A DNA stretch of 64,000 nt from Colletotrichum lupini. Taxonomy: Eukaryota; Ascomycota; Sordariomycetes; Glomerellales; Glomerellaceae. The number at the start of each line of letters is the position of its first letter. Position 1 is the stretch's first letter. The notes under the pieces are model-generated. The model saw only the letters and a program-made list of their open reading frames with translations, did not search any database and was not told where the DNA came from. Made by a program: the position numbers and the translations under genes. The DNA lies in the NCBI RefSeq assembly GCF_023278565.1, contig NC_064675.1:6820001-6884000 (forward strand), given 5' to 3'. This document shows positions 1 to 11,345 of the stretch, in pieces.

Positions 1-519
1 AGTATTTAGCATTGAAGTAAGCGGAAGGCATATATGTCGTTGAAAATGACATGATTCCTTGAGATCAGGGACCCTCAAGGGAGCACAAATATGTAGTACT
101 TATGTACTTGTGCAAGTACAGACGTCGTCTCGTGGCAACTAGAATAGTACGGGCGCAAGGGGGCAGCGTCAATTACGACGCCGCTAAAGAGAGACCTAGG
201 GGCGTATGTATCTTCAGCAACCGATGGGATGCTTTGAGCCGTTGACTATGGCTATATGTTTGTGCGGAAGGTGCTTAATCTGGCATATCAAACCTTAGTT
301 GACAATCTTGCGTTACACTATGATACGTATGAGCTTAGGCGACTGATCTACTACGGCGAGTCGATGTGATTCATCCTACTCATGTGTTTCACGTGGATAA
401 TTCCCTATAACGTGGATTTCGTTCCGATCAACTCGCCATCGGGGTTCTACTCATCACCTATCGCATACCGCTTCAACCTATTAAAGACCTAAAGTTGCAC
501 TTCGAGCTACTTGTAGTGC

Positions 520-557
<38 letters not shown>

Positions 558-1292
558 CACTTCAATACTCGCTCGGGCATTAGGCCCCTAGCGACCGCCT
601 GCGAGGCTTCATTACTGATGAATCATCATCGGATCGTAACAACAAGTACCTGGGCCGTATAGTCGAGGAGTCAATCGGGCTGCAGAGGCCCTGATTAGGC
701 AGTGAAGTCTCCTCTTTATTTCGGGATTCAAGTTCGATTCCTCGATCGGTCGTCTCATCGTTGTTTTTGCATTTTCTGCGTTATGCTTTGGTCGTTTTTC
801 CTCACGCAATCACCTACAGTCGTCCTTGTGTACAAAGGAATGCCAAGTATACCTAGTCTCAACGCCAAACCATCTCAAACTCGTTTCGTTGGTACACACG
901 TCGGAAGGGTAGCATTCGGTCAGGTGGTAAAGCAAATTTTCTCGATGAACAGGATACGCGTAAGGAAGTCAAGAACTCAAAGACTAGAGCTGGACAAGAG
1001 CAGAATCCATCGGCCAACGATCTCGCCGTATCATACCCTAAACCCCAAGCTGTCTCTCAGAACTACGATTATAGGCTCGGAAGTCAAGACAACAAGCTGA
1101 AGGGGAGGGAGAAGCTGAGGCTACTTGGTCACATTGCCATAGCAAAGCGCAATAATCCTTTCATCATCATGACTCATGTAGCATTTCAAAAGCTGACTTC
1201 CCTCTACGGATACATATCCAGCCGCGGAGTAATCAAGCCATACCCTATCCATCTCGACAAGCGGGACTCCTATCCCATCGCATCGAAGAAAT
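1..1292. other. Intergenic, no gene seen
   Basis: No reading frame here shows coding character or a recognisable family. The only distinct element is the TG microsatellite listed separately. The stretch lies downstream of the 3' end of the MFS gene on the minus strand. Confidence 0.6.
523..556. repeat. (TG)17 microsatellite
   Basis: An uninterrupted run of 17 TG dinucleotides in intergenic DNA. Likely length-polymorphic; no function is implied. Confidence 0.97.
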
Positions 1293-3056
1293 CTAGGTCC
1301 TCCACCGGAAAGCAGGGTGCTTCCAATCCAGATCCCGAACCTCCTGCTCAGTGTACCCAGCAAGCTCCTCCTCGATGCTACGATCGTCGCGGCGCTTGTT
1401 ATCCCACTTCATCCAGAACCACGCCGAGGTAGCCACGATCAAAATCATGCTCGCCGCGCCGAGGTTAAGACCGTTGCCAATGTGGAAGTCGGGCGCGTCC
1501 CAGGAAAGGTAGGACCATGTTGAGACGAGACCGCCGACGTTGCCGAACATGACCTGCATTTCTCAGTGTTAGCTTCCGGTATCTTCATGATGACTGGTAG
1601 AATGGGATGAAGAAGGAAAAAGCTGTAAACTTACGTTGAGACCGATGGCGCTGCTTCGCGCTGTATCACTGACCACGTTGGCGCTGATGTGGGCGTTGGA
1701 CATGGGACCCATAACCATGGCCGAGCTGGCAATGAGGAACGTCGCCCCGTAGCGTACGCGGGCCACTTTGGACGCGAGGAACATGATGTATCCCGCCATG
1801 ACCATCGGCGCGCTCATGGCGATGAGAACTTGTCTTCTATCAAGGTACCAACTCAAACCCGGGAACGCAACCGTGAAGAACGCGCCAACAACGTAGGGCG
1901 GCACGCTGTACAGCTGCTTCTGGACCGTCGAAAAGGTCGGGTAGATGTTGCTCACAATGGTAGGGAGGAAGAACGCCAGGCCCTGCACGGTGATGTTGTT
2001 GAAGAAGAAGATGATGGCGATCTCGAGGGTGACGGGGTTGAGCATGCCGCGCTTGAGTTTCGTCTTGTCAATCTTGTCAATTACTTCTGTGGCACCGACG
2101 CGTTCCGATTTCACGCGGGCGACGCAGAGGTCCTTCTCCTCCTGCGTCAACCACTTCGCCGTCTCGGGCCTATCGGTGAGGGTCCAGAAGGAAATGATGG
2201 CTAGTACGACGGTGACAATGCCCTCGATGGCGAAGATCATGCGCCAGCGGTGCAGACTGCCAAAGGAGTCGAGCGTAAGGATCGCGGAGGCGAGAAGGCC
2301 GCCGAAGGCTCCCGCGAGGGGTGCCATGACCATGTAGAGGGATAGGCGGAACGTCAGCTCGGCGCGCTGGTACCATCTGGAGAGGTAGTAGGCGATGCCG
2401 GGGAGCATGCCGGCTTCGAAGATGCCGAGGAGGAAGCGGACGCCGCAGATGGCGGCGCGGTCCTGGACGAAGGCAGTGCAGATGGAGACGATGCCGAAGA
2501 GAAGGGTGGTGATGGGGAGGAACCAGCCGGGGCCCATTGCTTTGCAGGCGATTGTGGCGGGGATCTCGAAGAGAATGTAGGAGATGTAGAAGACGGAGAG
2601 GATCATGTTGTAGTCGTAGCCTTTGAGTTCGAGGTCCTTGTCGAGGCCGGCGATTCTTGCGTTACCTGCGGACGGGGTGTCAATAAATCCAAAGGCTCTG
2701 GGAAACTGTAAGGTGGGGTCTGATGATATCACTTACCAATGTTGGCACGGTCGATGAAGCAGAAGAGATACAACAATGCGACAGTGGGAATGGTGTGCAA
2801 ATCGAGCTTCCATCGCAGCTTTCGTACTGCTACGGGGTCGAACTCGACGAGAGCATGTCCATATCTGTCGAGTCGTGATCAGTCCTGTGGACGGCGGCAC
2901 TGAGAGTGAATGTGAAGCTACTCACTTGTCGGTGGCAAGCTGGCCCCTTCCAGCTGCGTTATGGATACTATCATGTACAGGAGCAGGACCGATGGCATGG
3001 TCCTCGGTGCCCTCGACGTGAGCGCCCTTGGGGACCTCCTTCTCCGTGGAAGACAT
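1293..3056 (-). CDS. MFS transporter, anion:cation symporter (Dal5/allantoate permease-like) family
   Basis: Four exons on the minus strand: 3056-2926, 2864-2737, 2665-1635 and 1553-1293. The donors are GTGAGT, GTAAGT and GTAAGT and every junction keeps frame, giving 516 aa. The hydrophilic N-terminus (about 45 aa) is followed by RKLRWKLDLHTIPTVALLYL and FCFIDRANIGNAR, the typical start of fungal ACS-family permeases with the D-R-NIGNA signature at the end of helix 1. About 12 hydrophobic segments follow. The C-terminal tail (FWMKWDNKRRD...) is the usual cytoplasmic end with a conserved DLDWKHPAFRW-type finish. The family imports organic anions such as allantoate, nicotinate, tartrate or pantothenate across the plasma membrane; the substrate cannot be read from sequence. 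The start ATG begins the first exon and has no better in-frame alternative. The gene looks intact. Confidence 0.9.
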
Positions 3057-3263
3057 GGCGAAGGTCGGGATGTTGGATAGTTCGGATAATGGCTTCTGCA
3101 ACTCGAGAGTTGACGAAGTAACGAAGCCTCAAAGCGATTATTCCAAGCTTTCCTGTTGAAACTCAGAGTACGTTCTGAGACACTGGCTTACAGTCGTCAA
3201 AGTCAGACTGGATACTCGAAAGATGAATTCTCAATACAGGCTGAGGAGAGGATCGTGGTCGTC

Positions 3264-3272
3264 TATTTAAAT
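3264..3272 (-). promoter_or_regulatory. Possible TATA-like element of the MFS gene
   Basis: TATTTAAAT, AT-rich and nearly palindromic, lies about 208 bases upstream of the MFS start codon in otherwise mixed-composition DNA. The position suits a core promoter with a 5' UTR of moderate length. This is an inference only. Confidence 0.25.
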
Positions 3273-5326
3273 CCAGCGGTACCTCATACATCGTTGGCAA
3301 CAAATACACCCTGGTTAAAATGCCGTACCCATGTCCCTAGCTCGACCCCCAAGCATCCCAAGCATTTACCGGGCACCACTCTATTGGGGACCAGAGCTGC
3401 ATCTTTGGCGTTGCCGCACCCTCCATGTTTAGGGCTCCATCAAAGTGGGAATGCCTGCGGGGTAGGGATACGCCATCATCGAGGTTGTATCGGCCGCATC
3501 GTTTCCTGAGAAGATTGTCACTTTCTCCTCCAATTGTGGACTGGGTTGTATCAAAGATGCCGGGACACGACCATTGCAGCGTCGACGCGGGAGATCAGCG
3601 CTGCTCTGATAGCATTAACATGATAGCATTTGAAGCTCAACGAGAACACCACGGAGAGGAAACAGACAAATATCCTGAAAACTCATTCATTCTCGAGTAA
3701 TGTTTGCCTGCTGAGTCTCGATTTCCAAATGACTTCGCCTGGAGACGATTCCCCCAGGTTCTCCGCCCTGCCCGCCCCCGCAATCCTGGGGAAAACATCC
3801 ACTTTGGCTTGTCGGAGGCTCCACGTGCCCAGGTTAAGACCCCAGCTTGAGTGGTTCGGAAGAGCCAATGAGGCCTATTGAGTTGCAATCTCGGGGGGTG
3901 TCAACAGTGCCAAGAAAGCTAGGGCAATTTGTCTTCGGCAACTGGGATCGGCAAGTGAGGTTGATATGCTAGCGGGAACTGCCAGCGTACGCGTATGTAG
4001 AGTTGTAGATTCATCACAATGCTGCAACGTATGCGGAGCCTCTAGCACACCTCAAGAAAGACCTTGCTCTCCGAGAAACCGAGCCTTCCGCACCAGAGTC
4101 GCTCTGTGGAAAGAGATTCGGAACGGGAGCCGTTTGCGCCCTCGAGCGAGTCAAGGGTTGAAGTTAGTGTTATGCCAACCGCCCTCATTGGTGTTGGTTA
4201 CGTGGAAACTTCGAAGCGAAAGGGCTGGCAATCCGTCAGGTCGAGATAGGCTACTATCCCACCGGTCAAACTTAGTTTTAGATATTTGCGTCTAAGACTC
4301 AAAGAGGCTCCTTTTCAGCCCTTCGATGATCACAAGGTGTGGTCTCAACGTTCGGCAGATCAAACGTTCGAATTTGAAGAGGACAAGAGGCCACCACGAG
4401 AATCAGCATCTGAACGGAGATGGTGCTCCTAGGCTGAACGTTCGTCCAGTGTTGGTGATCATCAAAAGTCAATGTGACAATTTCCTTTCAATCCTGTTCG
4501 TCCCATATTCGGCTGTATGGCAAAGGCGCAGGCCGGAAAACCATTTTACCGGCACAGCCATGGAAACTCTGACGTTCTTTTGGTTCAGCTTCACAGGAAG
4601 TTGCAGTGAATGCATGAGAATCTGTAAGGGCGACGCCATAGGATTGAAGTATTGGGTGCCTGCAACTCGATCAAGAGGCACTAGAGCAGTAGATGATAGC
4701 CGCGGGTACTCATGTTGCCGTCGGTTGAATCGTGCTGGTAGATCGTCTCTGCAATCCACCCGCGGTAAAACATGTCGATATCCCGAGGTTACTCTGCAGT
4801 TGGACACTGCAGACGCTGCAGATTGGTGGACGAGGCGTGAAACAATAACCTCGGTGGAACTTGCAGGTCAGCCACCCACACCGTACTGATACCTACCCAA
4901 AAGCCCTCTGAGACATGACACTGGCCATGTGGCATTGGGGGACCTGAAAGAGCTTGGCGCCGTGGACGGCTTCTGCAGCTTTGGTGGTGAAAGGCTGCAT
5001 CTTCGGCCGAGAGAGGGAGGTCGTACTACTGAGTACTGCCTTGCTCCGTGAGGATGCTCCGTACGCGCAGATGTGGTGCGTTGCATTGAGACACCAGAAA
5101 TATCGAATCTCAACTGCAGCACGGATACCCGTACGGATACTTCGTGCAGTAGAACAAGGTGTCGCATGCAGCTGCCCGAAAGGGGCTGGCTCGGTGACAA
5201 ATGCTGCTCCGCTGTGATGCGACCTCAACAGCAGCGCCGCTTGGCGATGACCAAGGTTGACTCGATCCTTTGCCGCTTCTTGGTAAGCCTAAATACCACT
5301 GAGGAGACGATCCGGAACTTTATTGT

Positions 5327-5397
5327 CCCTTCACAATGTGTTTTTGGGAGAAAAGAGGAGACCAAACATGGTTTTATGTGACCGTGTGCCTCGAACG
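5327..5397 (+). repeat. Copy 1 of a short dispersed repeat
   Basis: CCCTTCACAATGTG (5327-5340) and TGTGACCGTGTGCCTCGA (start 5377) are separated by 36 bases. The second part recurs at 41410-41430 with one difference. Both parts recur joined and partly mutated at 47173-47203. The two TGTG copies at the break look like a direct repeat around an insertion. Confidence 0.45.
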
Positions 5398-7161
5398 TTG
5401 TCCCTGATATGCTCCCAGAAAGCGGTCGGGGAACCATCGATCAGGAATTATCTGCTATAGGCTACAACACAGAAGTCAGATTTTGTTGCTCATCGTGAAT
5501 TATTCCAGCACGGCCATTTGGGTGACAGTTCGTGAGGATTATGCCTTGAGCGTCGTTGCAAGATGCAGTAGTCAGCGGCGTCGAGAAGGTGAGACATTCA
5601 TTGAACCTGGACTGGCGGCGACGCGTCAAGGAAGCCAAGCTCCTGAAGAAATCGACAAGCTCATTGTAGATCGAAAATGGCACAAAGCAAGAATCGTCAG
5701 CCGTTCGTTCGCAGCGATAACGCCCGCTGCCTCACCCGCCGCCCGTCCCAAAGTTCAACGGCCCAAACTCAAGATGGCGGTCAGTGGTGCCGTGATGGTG
5801 GAACCTGGCGTTGGTAGGTGGCTTCGACGGCGCTGAAGGAAGACGACCCGATTTCGCTGGGTCGTTACCGTCGTGTGCGGACATGGCCGCCGTCTCAGAC
5901 CCTGAGCTGGGACGCCCCAAGACTTGAAAGACTCCTGATAAACGCGAAGATCGTGGAAGATCAGGGGCTGAATTCTTGTCGCTGCCAGCTGGGAATGGCT
6001 TCAAGGGGACAACGTTGTGGTATCCAGCTGCCAAACGGGAAAAAGAGCTGAAAGGCTGTGGATAGCTAGGGGGAGCTTGGGTGCCATTGTGCCACTACCA
6101 GCTCTTGGGAATGTCTCGGAAGACCCTGTCGTTCTTGTTTGACGGTGTACAGTGTATGCTGACAGCTAGAAACTCGGGGTGAGAGGACGGATGAACGGCG
6201 ACAGTGGAGGGCGGAGAAAGCTGGTGGGGAGGTCCCGTCCGCCAAAAACATGAGAGAGAGGTGAGAGGTACGCAGGAGATAGGTACGGCAGCGAATCAGA
6301 GATGAGTAATCGTGGAAAATGCTTACCTAAGTCGGCAGCGGAAGTCATTCGCTCCGGACCACATTCGACGTCTCTCATTGGTCAGAACGCATGAATAAGG
6401 CAGCTCTAGTGATCCTTCGCCTCGCTTAGCTCAAGCTTAGCGGACTTCTCCCTCCATGAGATTCCCTGAGAACGCTGGCTGTGCCAACTTTAGGCTTCCA
6501 AAGTTCATTGAGCCCGCCTGCATTCCCTGTCTCAGCAATGGGACGGCGTGGGCGGCACCTAAAATGCCCCCCCAAAAACACAATGACCTGTGGCGCCGGA
6601 GACGGATCATCAGCACCCGTGGATCCCATCTCCCTTGGAGGTCTCCCTTCTGCCCCTCTCCGGCTCTCCCCCCAACGCCCAGATGACGTGAGACGCCCAC
6701 CAGACCATCCCACGCATCCAAGCACATCCCAGCCAACATGCATGTGGTTTTGCGTTTCCCACCAAGCACCGCGCACCAAGCACCCCCAAGCCATGCTTTT
6801 TCGAATATCCATTCTCAACTCGGAGCTAGCGAGTGGAAGGGTCCCGGCCCGGGGGGCTGAGGTCTTGCGCTGCCATGGCTTGGCTTTACCTCAACCAGGT
6901 TGGCTTTCTTCTTGACCACCATCCTTCGCGCGGCGCACCTCCGTCAGCACCAAGAAGCTTTTTGTTGCTTGGGTCGTCAGCTTTTACGTCTGCTTTCTTT
7001 TGGCACATGTTCCCCCCGGCCGTCTGACAGAAGCAAGCCAGCTTTTCGACCAAACATCTACCATTGATCCTCACGACCCATAGTATCATCATCGCATCGC
7101 GCCTCCGAACCGACGACAACTTCGAGATACCCAAGAGAGCGACGACAAACTCACCGCACAG

Positions 7162-8424
7162 ATGCTTCGCAAGAAAGAGGTCTACACGACCGTCACTCCA
7201 ATCCCGGGCTTCATCCCCCGCCAGCTCGCCATCGACATCCTCCACTCCCATTCCGAGGTCATCACCCTCAACCCCCTCGTTCTCGATCACAAGCCCATCA
7301 AGGCGCCCCGCGATGCCGCCTCCGACGAGTACTACTCGACATGGTATGAAATCACCGAGCGCATCCAGTACATCCCGGGTATCGGCAAGATGGGGTCTGG
7401 CAAGATCAGCTTCAACGGCTGCTTCCACGATATGCCTTGGGGCCTTCAGACGCACACCTACGCCCCGATGAACATCGACATCCGGATCAAGTACAAAATC
7501 GACGGCAACCAGCCCGGCTTCGAACCGCCCCAGCCGCCCGAGATCGGCATGTCCGGCCTCGGTGTACCCGCGGACGGGCTGTATCTGCGCGAGGATATCG
7601 AGATCCGCTGCAACATCACCATGGTCAACTTCGTCAAGGCGCAGCTCAAGGCCGCAAGCAAGGAAATGGTTTCAAGGATTATCAAGAAGGCGGAGCTACT
7701 CGACGCGGGCGTGTTGCAGGCCATGATTACGGACGGGAAGCTCAAGACTATCAACCCGGCCGACCGCACCAGCACAGGCATGTCCGGCGCGCACTCCCCA
7801 TTATTCAACCAGCGTCCCGAGGGTAGCCCAAGACCGGAATCGCATTCGCCCACAACACCCTACCAAGTCCCACGACCGGTTTCAATGCAACAGTTCCGCC
7901 CCGGCTCGCAGGGCAGCTACGGCGCACACCAAACCCAACCCTCAGAGCTCTACTCCCAGCACAGCGCACCTCAAACATCCTTCATCGCCGAACTCCCAGG
8001 AAACTTCTACCACCCACAGCAATCATCCAACAACCTGCAACCCCCGCAGCCGTCCCCGGGCCTACAGAACGGTGACCGCGACTCCATGTCGCAACAATCG
8101 CAGTTCTCACCGGACCCAAACTCATGGCGCTGGTCCCAGGGCCAACCAAGCCCGTCGCAACAGAGCTCGCGGCCGACGAGCATGGCGTCGTCCGAGGCGA
8201 GTAGCGGGTACGCTAGCCCCGCGCTCGATCACAAGGGGTTCTCGTCCGAGTTGCCCACGCACCCGGAGACGCAGGAGGAGCACCGCGGGGATGCGCATGG
8301 CAAGGCGGTGGAGGCGGCGCAGCAGCAGCAACAACAGCATAGGGTCAAGGGACCGCAGGCGTATCCGGCGTATGGGCAGGCTTATGCTTATAATCCTGCA
8401 GATTATGCGCCGTTGAGTAGATGA
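7162..8424 (+). CDS. DUF7053 domain-containing protein with low-complexity tail
   Basis: A single exon of 420 aa. Residues 1 to about 195 form a well-conserved globular region (start MLRKKEVYTTVTPIPGFIP, later DEYYSTWYEITERIQYIPG and LREDIEIRCNITMVNFVKAQ). I recognise this as the fungal DUF7053 family, whose molecular role is not known to me. Residues 200-420 are a disordered, P/S/Q-rich tail with a short glutamine run encoded by CAG/CAA near 8318-8338. The start is the first ATG before the conserved block; the 5' flank is pyrimidine-rich as expected for a leader. There is no signal peptide or membrane segment. The strong codon bias toward third-position C in the domain indicates a well-expressed housekeeping gene. 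It appears intact. Confidence 0.9.
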   Translation: MLRKKEVYTTVTPIPGFIPRQLAIDILHSHSEVITLNPLVLDHKPIKAPRDAASDEYYSTWYEITERIQYIPGIGKMGSGKISFNGCFHDMPWGLQTHTYAPMNIDIRIKYKIDGNQPGFEPPQPPEIGMSGLGVPADGLYLREDIEIRCNITMVNFVKAQLKAASKEMVSRIIKKAELLDAGVLQAMITDGKLKTINPADRTSTGMSGAHSPLFNQRPEGSPRPESHSPTTPYQVPRPVSMQQFRPGSQGSYGAHQTQPSELYSQHSAPQTSFIAELPGNFYHPQQSSNNLQPPQPSPGLQNGDRDSMSQQSQFSPDPNSWRWSQGQPSPSQQSSRPTSMASSEASSGYASPALDHKGFSSELPTHPETQEEHRGDAHGKAVEAAQQQQQQHRVKGPQAYPAYGQAYAYNPADYAPLSR

Positions 8425-9725
8425 TGAGGGGTCGCCTCGCAGAGTGTGATTGCTGGCGTGTGTGTGTTATAATACCAGGAGTTTTAAGGGATTGAAATCA
8501 GTGCGGGTTCGGGCTTGGTTTGGCAAACACCTTCTTTCAATGATACCGCTTTGTTTGGGGGGAATGAGATATTGTGTGTTGTACCTATGGGTGATATCAA
8601 CTGGCCAACGATGGGCAAATAGGAAAAAGGAGTCATCTCTTTCAATCTATTTCATAATGATATTCCACAGTTTATAACGTTATCCCATCCGTGGACACTT
8701 CTCTCTTTCAAATTTATTCGTCTTGTACTACGGCTGGATGAGTCGTCTGGTAGTAAGGCCACTTCTGCCGACGCCGAATAATGCGGAAGCTCTGTAACGA
8801 ATTTGAAGATGAGCATCCATCACCAAGTATCTGGAGACGGTGTCCTTAACAGCCATCTTGACGACGTTGATGCCATCGTTATCCCTAGCAGAGAACTTCT
8901 CGCCGCGTTGACGCACGTCTGATGAGTTGCGACGGGTTACGTGGGCCATGTCACTCTCCCATTTGATTCTCCCAGTATTGAGATGATGGAAGGCAATTAA
9001 TTGGGAATTTCTTCTCAAAGAATGTGTTCAGTGGACGGGTATATCAAGAGTGTGTCAGATATAAGATACCTACTGAGTAAACAAAACACTCGGGAAACCA
9101 GATTTCAAAATAGATGTGAAACGATCAAGTAACCGATTTTCAATCGCTAAAACGATGACAATCACAAGAAGAGTACATCCCAGTCCGCTCTACAACCAAG
9201 TAAGTAGGTAACGCTTCCGTTTTCTTCAAGCGATCACGATTGCTGCGGAAGAACAGGTGCGCGGTTAATTGGTTCAGACGAGGCCATGTCTTGGATGTGT
9301 GTCGAAACAGCCGGCGCAACAAACCAACAATCCTCGTCTACTATCATGTAATGGTTTGATGCTCATTGATGTGCTGGGAAAACCATTCTCGGTTTCTAAA
9401 GAGGATCTTGTCTTCTCTCCCACGCCTAGCCAAGCACCAGATATCATGTCGCAAAAAACTCGTCGAATCAACGCGTAATTTGAAGCCAAGTCATCTTATT
9501 GATACCTGTTGAGAACCGTCATAGCTACGAGCACAAAATGGGAACCGCGTATAATACATAATAAATCCTCGCAATTGCCCAGCAAACCTCTCTCTTATTC
9601 CAGACATCTTTTTTCGACAAAAAGTCTCGCCTCTGTCGCTCTCACCGCGATCATGCTATTGAGCTTATCATGTCTAAGATCGGCCATCAAAGTCACTACA
9701 CCGGTTCGCCCAAGTCGCCACAACT
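8425..9725. other. Intergenic between convergent genes
   Basis: 3' flanks of the DUF7053 gene and of the chromodomain gene. A minus-strand frame at 8728-9018 (ATG-started part about 73 codons, ending GLTTRRLIQP) is open but unrecognised and probably fortuitous. Nothing else is supported. Confidence 0.5.
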
Positions 9726-11345
9726 TCATGCGTTAACCTTGCGAGGACGGCCGCGGGCACGCTTCTTGGGGGGCTCTTCGTCTGCTTCAGACTGCTCCTT
9801 GGCCGCAAGCTCGGGCTTATCCTCTGCAGCCGATGCTTCTTCAGACTTCTCAGGCTGCGACTCTTCAGCCGCGGTGTCGTCACGCTTCTGCTTGCGTCCG
9901 GGTCTGCCTCTGGGCTTAGGCTCCCTTGAAACTTCTTTCAAGACCTCAACCTCGACATCTGACTCGGCAGCATTGTTCTTGCGAGGTCGACCGCGTCCCT
10001 TCTTGACAGGCATGGCCACAGCTTTGATGCACTTCTCGCGTCCACCCTTGGACTTCCAATAGTTCTCGACGTGCTGTCGGGCATACACCTCGACTTGCGA
10101 CTCAGGCTCCCATGATCGCTCAGGGGAACCAATCCAGCAAACGTAGAGCTGGACTGCGCCAGAAGGCTTCTGCTTGTGCTTTTCTACTCGGAGAGCGTGC
10201 CAGAGATTCTTGTCGGCCATGGCACCTAGCCTGCCACCCTTGAGGCTGTTCCAGTACGCAAACAGTGCTTCCTCTGCATCCTCGTGAATAGTCTGTTCAG
10301 TCTCCCACGTGGGATCGTCGCGCTTCCAGTTGATGTGCATTTGAAAAAGGGTTTTGTCGTTAGGATCGCGGCGATGGCCAAGGATCTTGTCAAACACGAA
10401 CATGCCGTTCTTTGGGTCGTCCATCTCTACGTCCTCGTCGCCCGCCGCTTTCGTAGCCGAGTTCTCCGTAGGAGCAGCCTCAACAGTGTCGGCGTTATCA
10501 ATGGACGTGGCAACGTTGATCTCGGCGTCCTCTGCTGCAGGAGAAGCCACTACAGCCAATTAGCCTTGATCCCTGTCAAAAAGGACATACAGCATACCTT
10601 GCACTGCCTCCTTGACGGGGCTCTTTGCGCGAATCTCCTCGGCCTCTACTTCGGCTTCAAACTGGTTTCCGAGCTGGATAGTGGTGTTGCCTTCAGTGCC
10701 ATTCGCAGCCTCAATCTCTTGATCGGCCTCCTTATCAGCAGGAGCAGGGCTTTCCTCTACATTCGGCTCTCTACTGCGCTTGCGGCTCACGATGGTCTGT
10801 TCAAAAGTTGTTGTGACAGTTGTAGTACCAGTGCGCTGTCCAGTTATATTGTTGACCACGTTGGAAAATGTCTTGCGAACAGAGGACACAACGCCAGTCC
10901 GGGGTGCACTGGGTTCCGGTGTAGACCCGGAGGCTTCAGCGTCAGGGGTAGCCTCCATGGCAGTAACTGGGGCAGTGGACGAGGTCGGCTCTGAGGTATC
11001 GTTCTCGGCAGGAGCAGCGGCAGTAACGGTATCGGCAGGCGTGCTACGGTCGGCAGTATCCACGTCGTCGGCGGTATCGCTCAAAGCCTTGCGCGGCGAA
11101 GGGCTTACGGGGAGGCGCGGGGAGGGGTTTTGCGAAGGCGGCGAACGGGATCGCGATGCATCCGAACGGGGAGTTCCAGTGGGCGCGAGGCTCTTGATGC
11201 GCTTGTTCGGGTGCGGCGACTGAGAGCCGGAGGGCTTGCCCGGTGATGAGAGGAAGGTGTTGAATGCGCCGTTCTTCGTGCTCTGAGGTTTCTTGACCGA
11301 CTGAGTGCCGTTAGGCGGCGCAGGAGATTCAGCCAATCGAGCCAT
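9726..11345 (-). CDS. Tandem chromodomain protein with AT-hooks
   Basis: Two exons, 11345-10598 and 10549-9726; the 48-base intron is GTATGC...GTAG. Product 523 aa. The N-terminal half is disordered, S/P/T-rich and basic at its start (KKPQSTKNGAF, NKRIKSL). Residues about 297-353 form a chromodomain (MFVFDKILGHRRD, then LFQMHINWKRDDPTWETEQTI), with aromatic cage candidates F/W/W. Residues about 365-416 form a second chromo-like fold (LRVEKHKQ, LYVCWIGSPERSWEPESQVE). Three AT-hook cores follow: GRGRPRK (about 434), PRGRPGRK (about 462) and RGRPRK close to the C-terminus. Expected to act in the nucleus, reading methylated histone and binding the minor groove of AT-rich DNA. It resembles in concept the Neurospora HP1-associated factors CDP-2 (chromodomain) and CHAP (AT-hooks), but I cannot show orthology. 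Confidence 0.85.

Larger units (their letters stand above)
3057..7161. other. 4.1-kb intergenic region between divergent genes
   Basis: Promoter space between the minus-strand MFS gene and the plus-strand DUF7053 gene. Reading frames up to 187 codons occur but overlap each other on both strands, lack family resemblance and have no splice-linked continuation. C-rich and CT-rich stretches from about 6540 to 7160 probably belong to the promoter and 5' UTR of the downstream gene. A copy of a short dispersed repeat lies at 5327-5397. Confidence 0.5.

Noticed and set aside
718..760. tRNA-like T-loop sequence (AAGTTCGATTCC)
   Set aside because: The flanking bases cannot form the 5-bp T-stem and no acceptor or anticodon arms are present.
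8728..9018. 96-codon minus-strand frame
   Set aside because: No homology impression, no splice continuation and located in a 3' flanking region; mentioned only within the intergenic entry.
10284..10994. 236-codon plus-strand frame
   Set aside because: Antisense to the chromodomain gene, whose frame has clear domains and splice sites.
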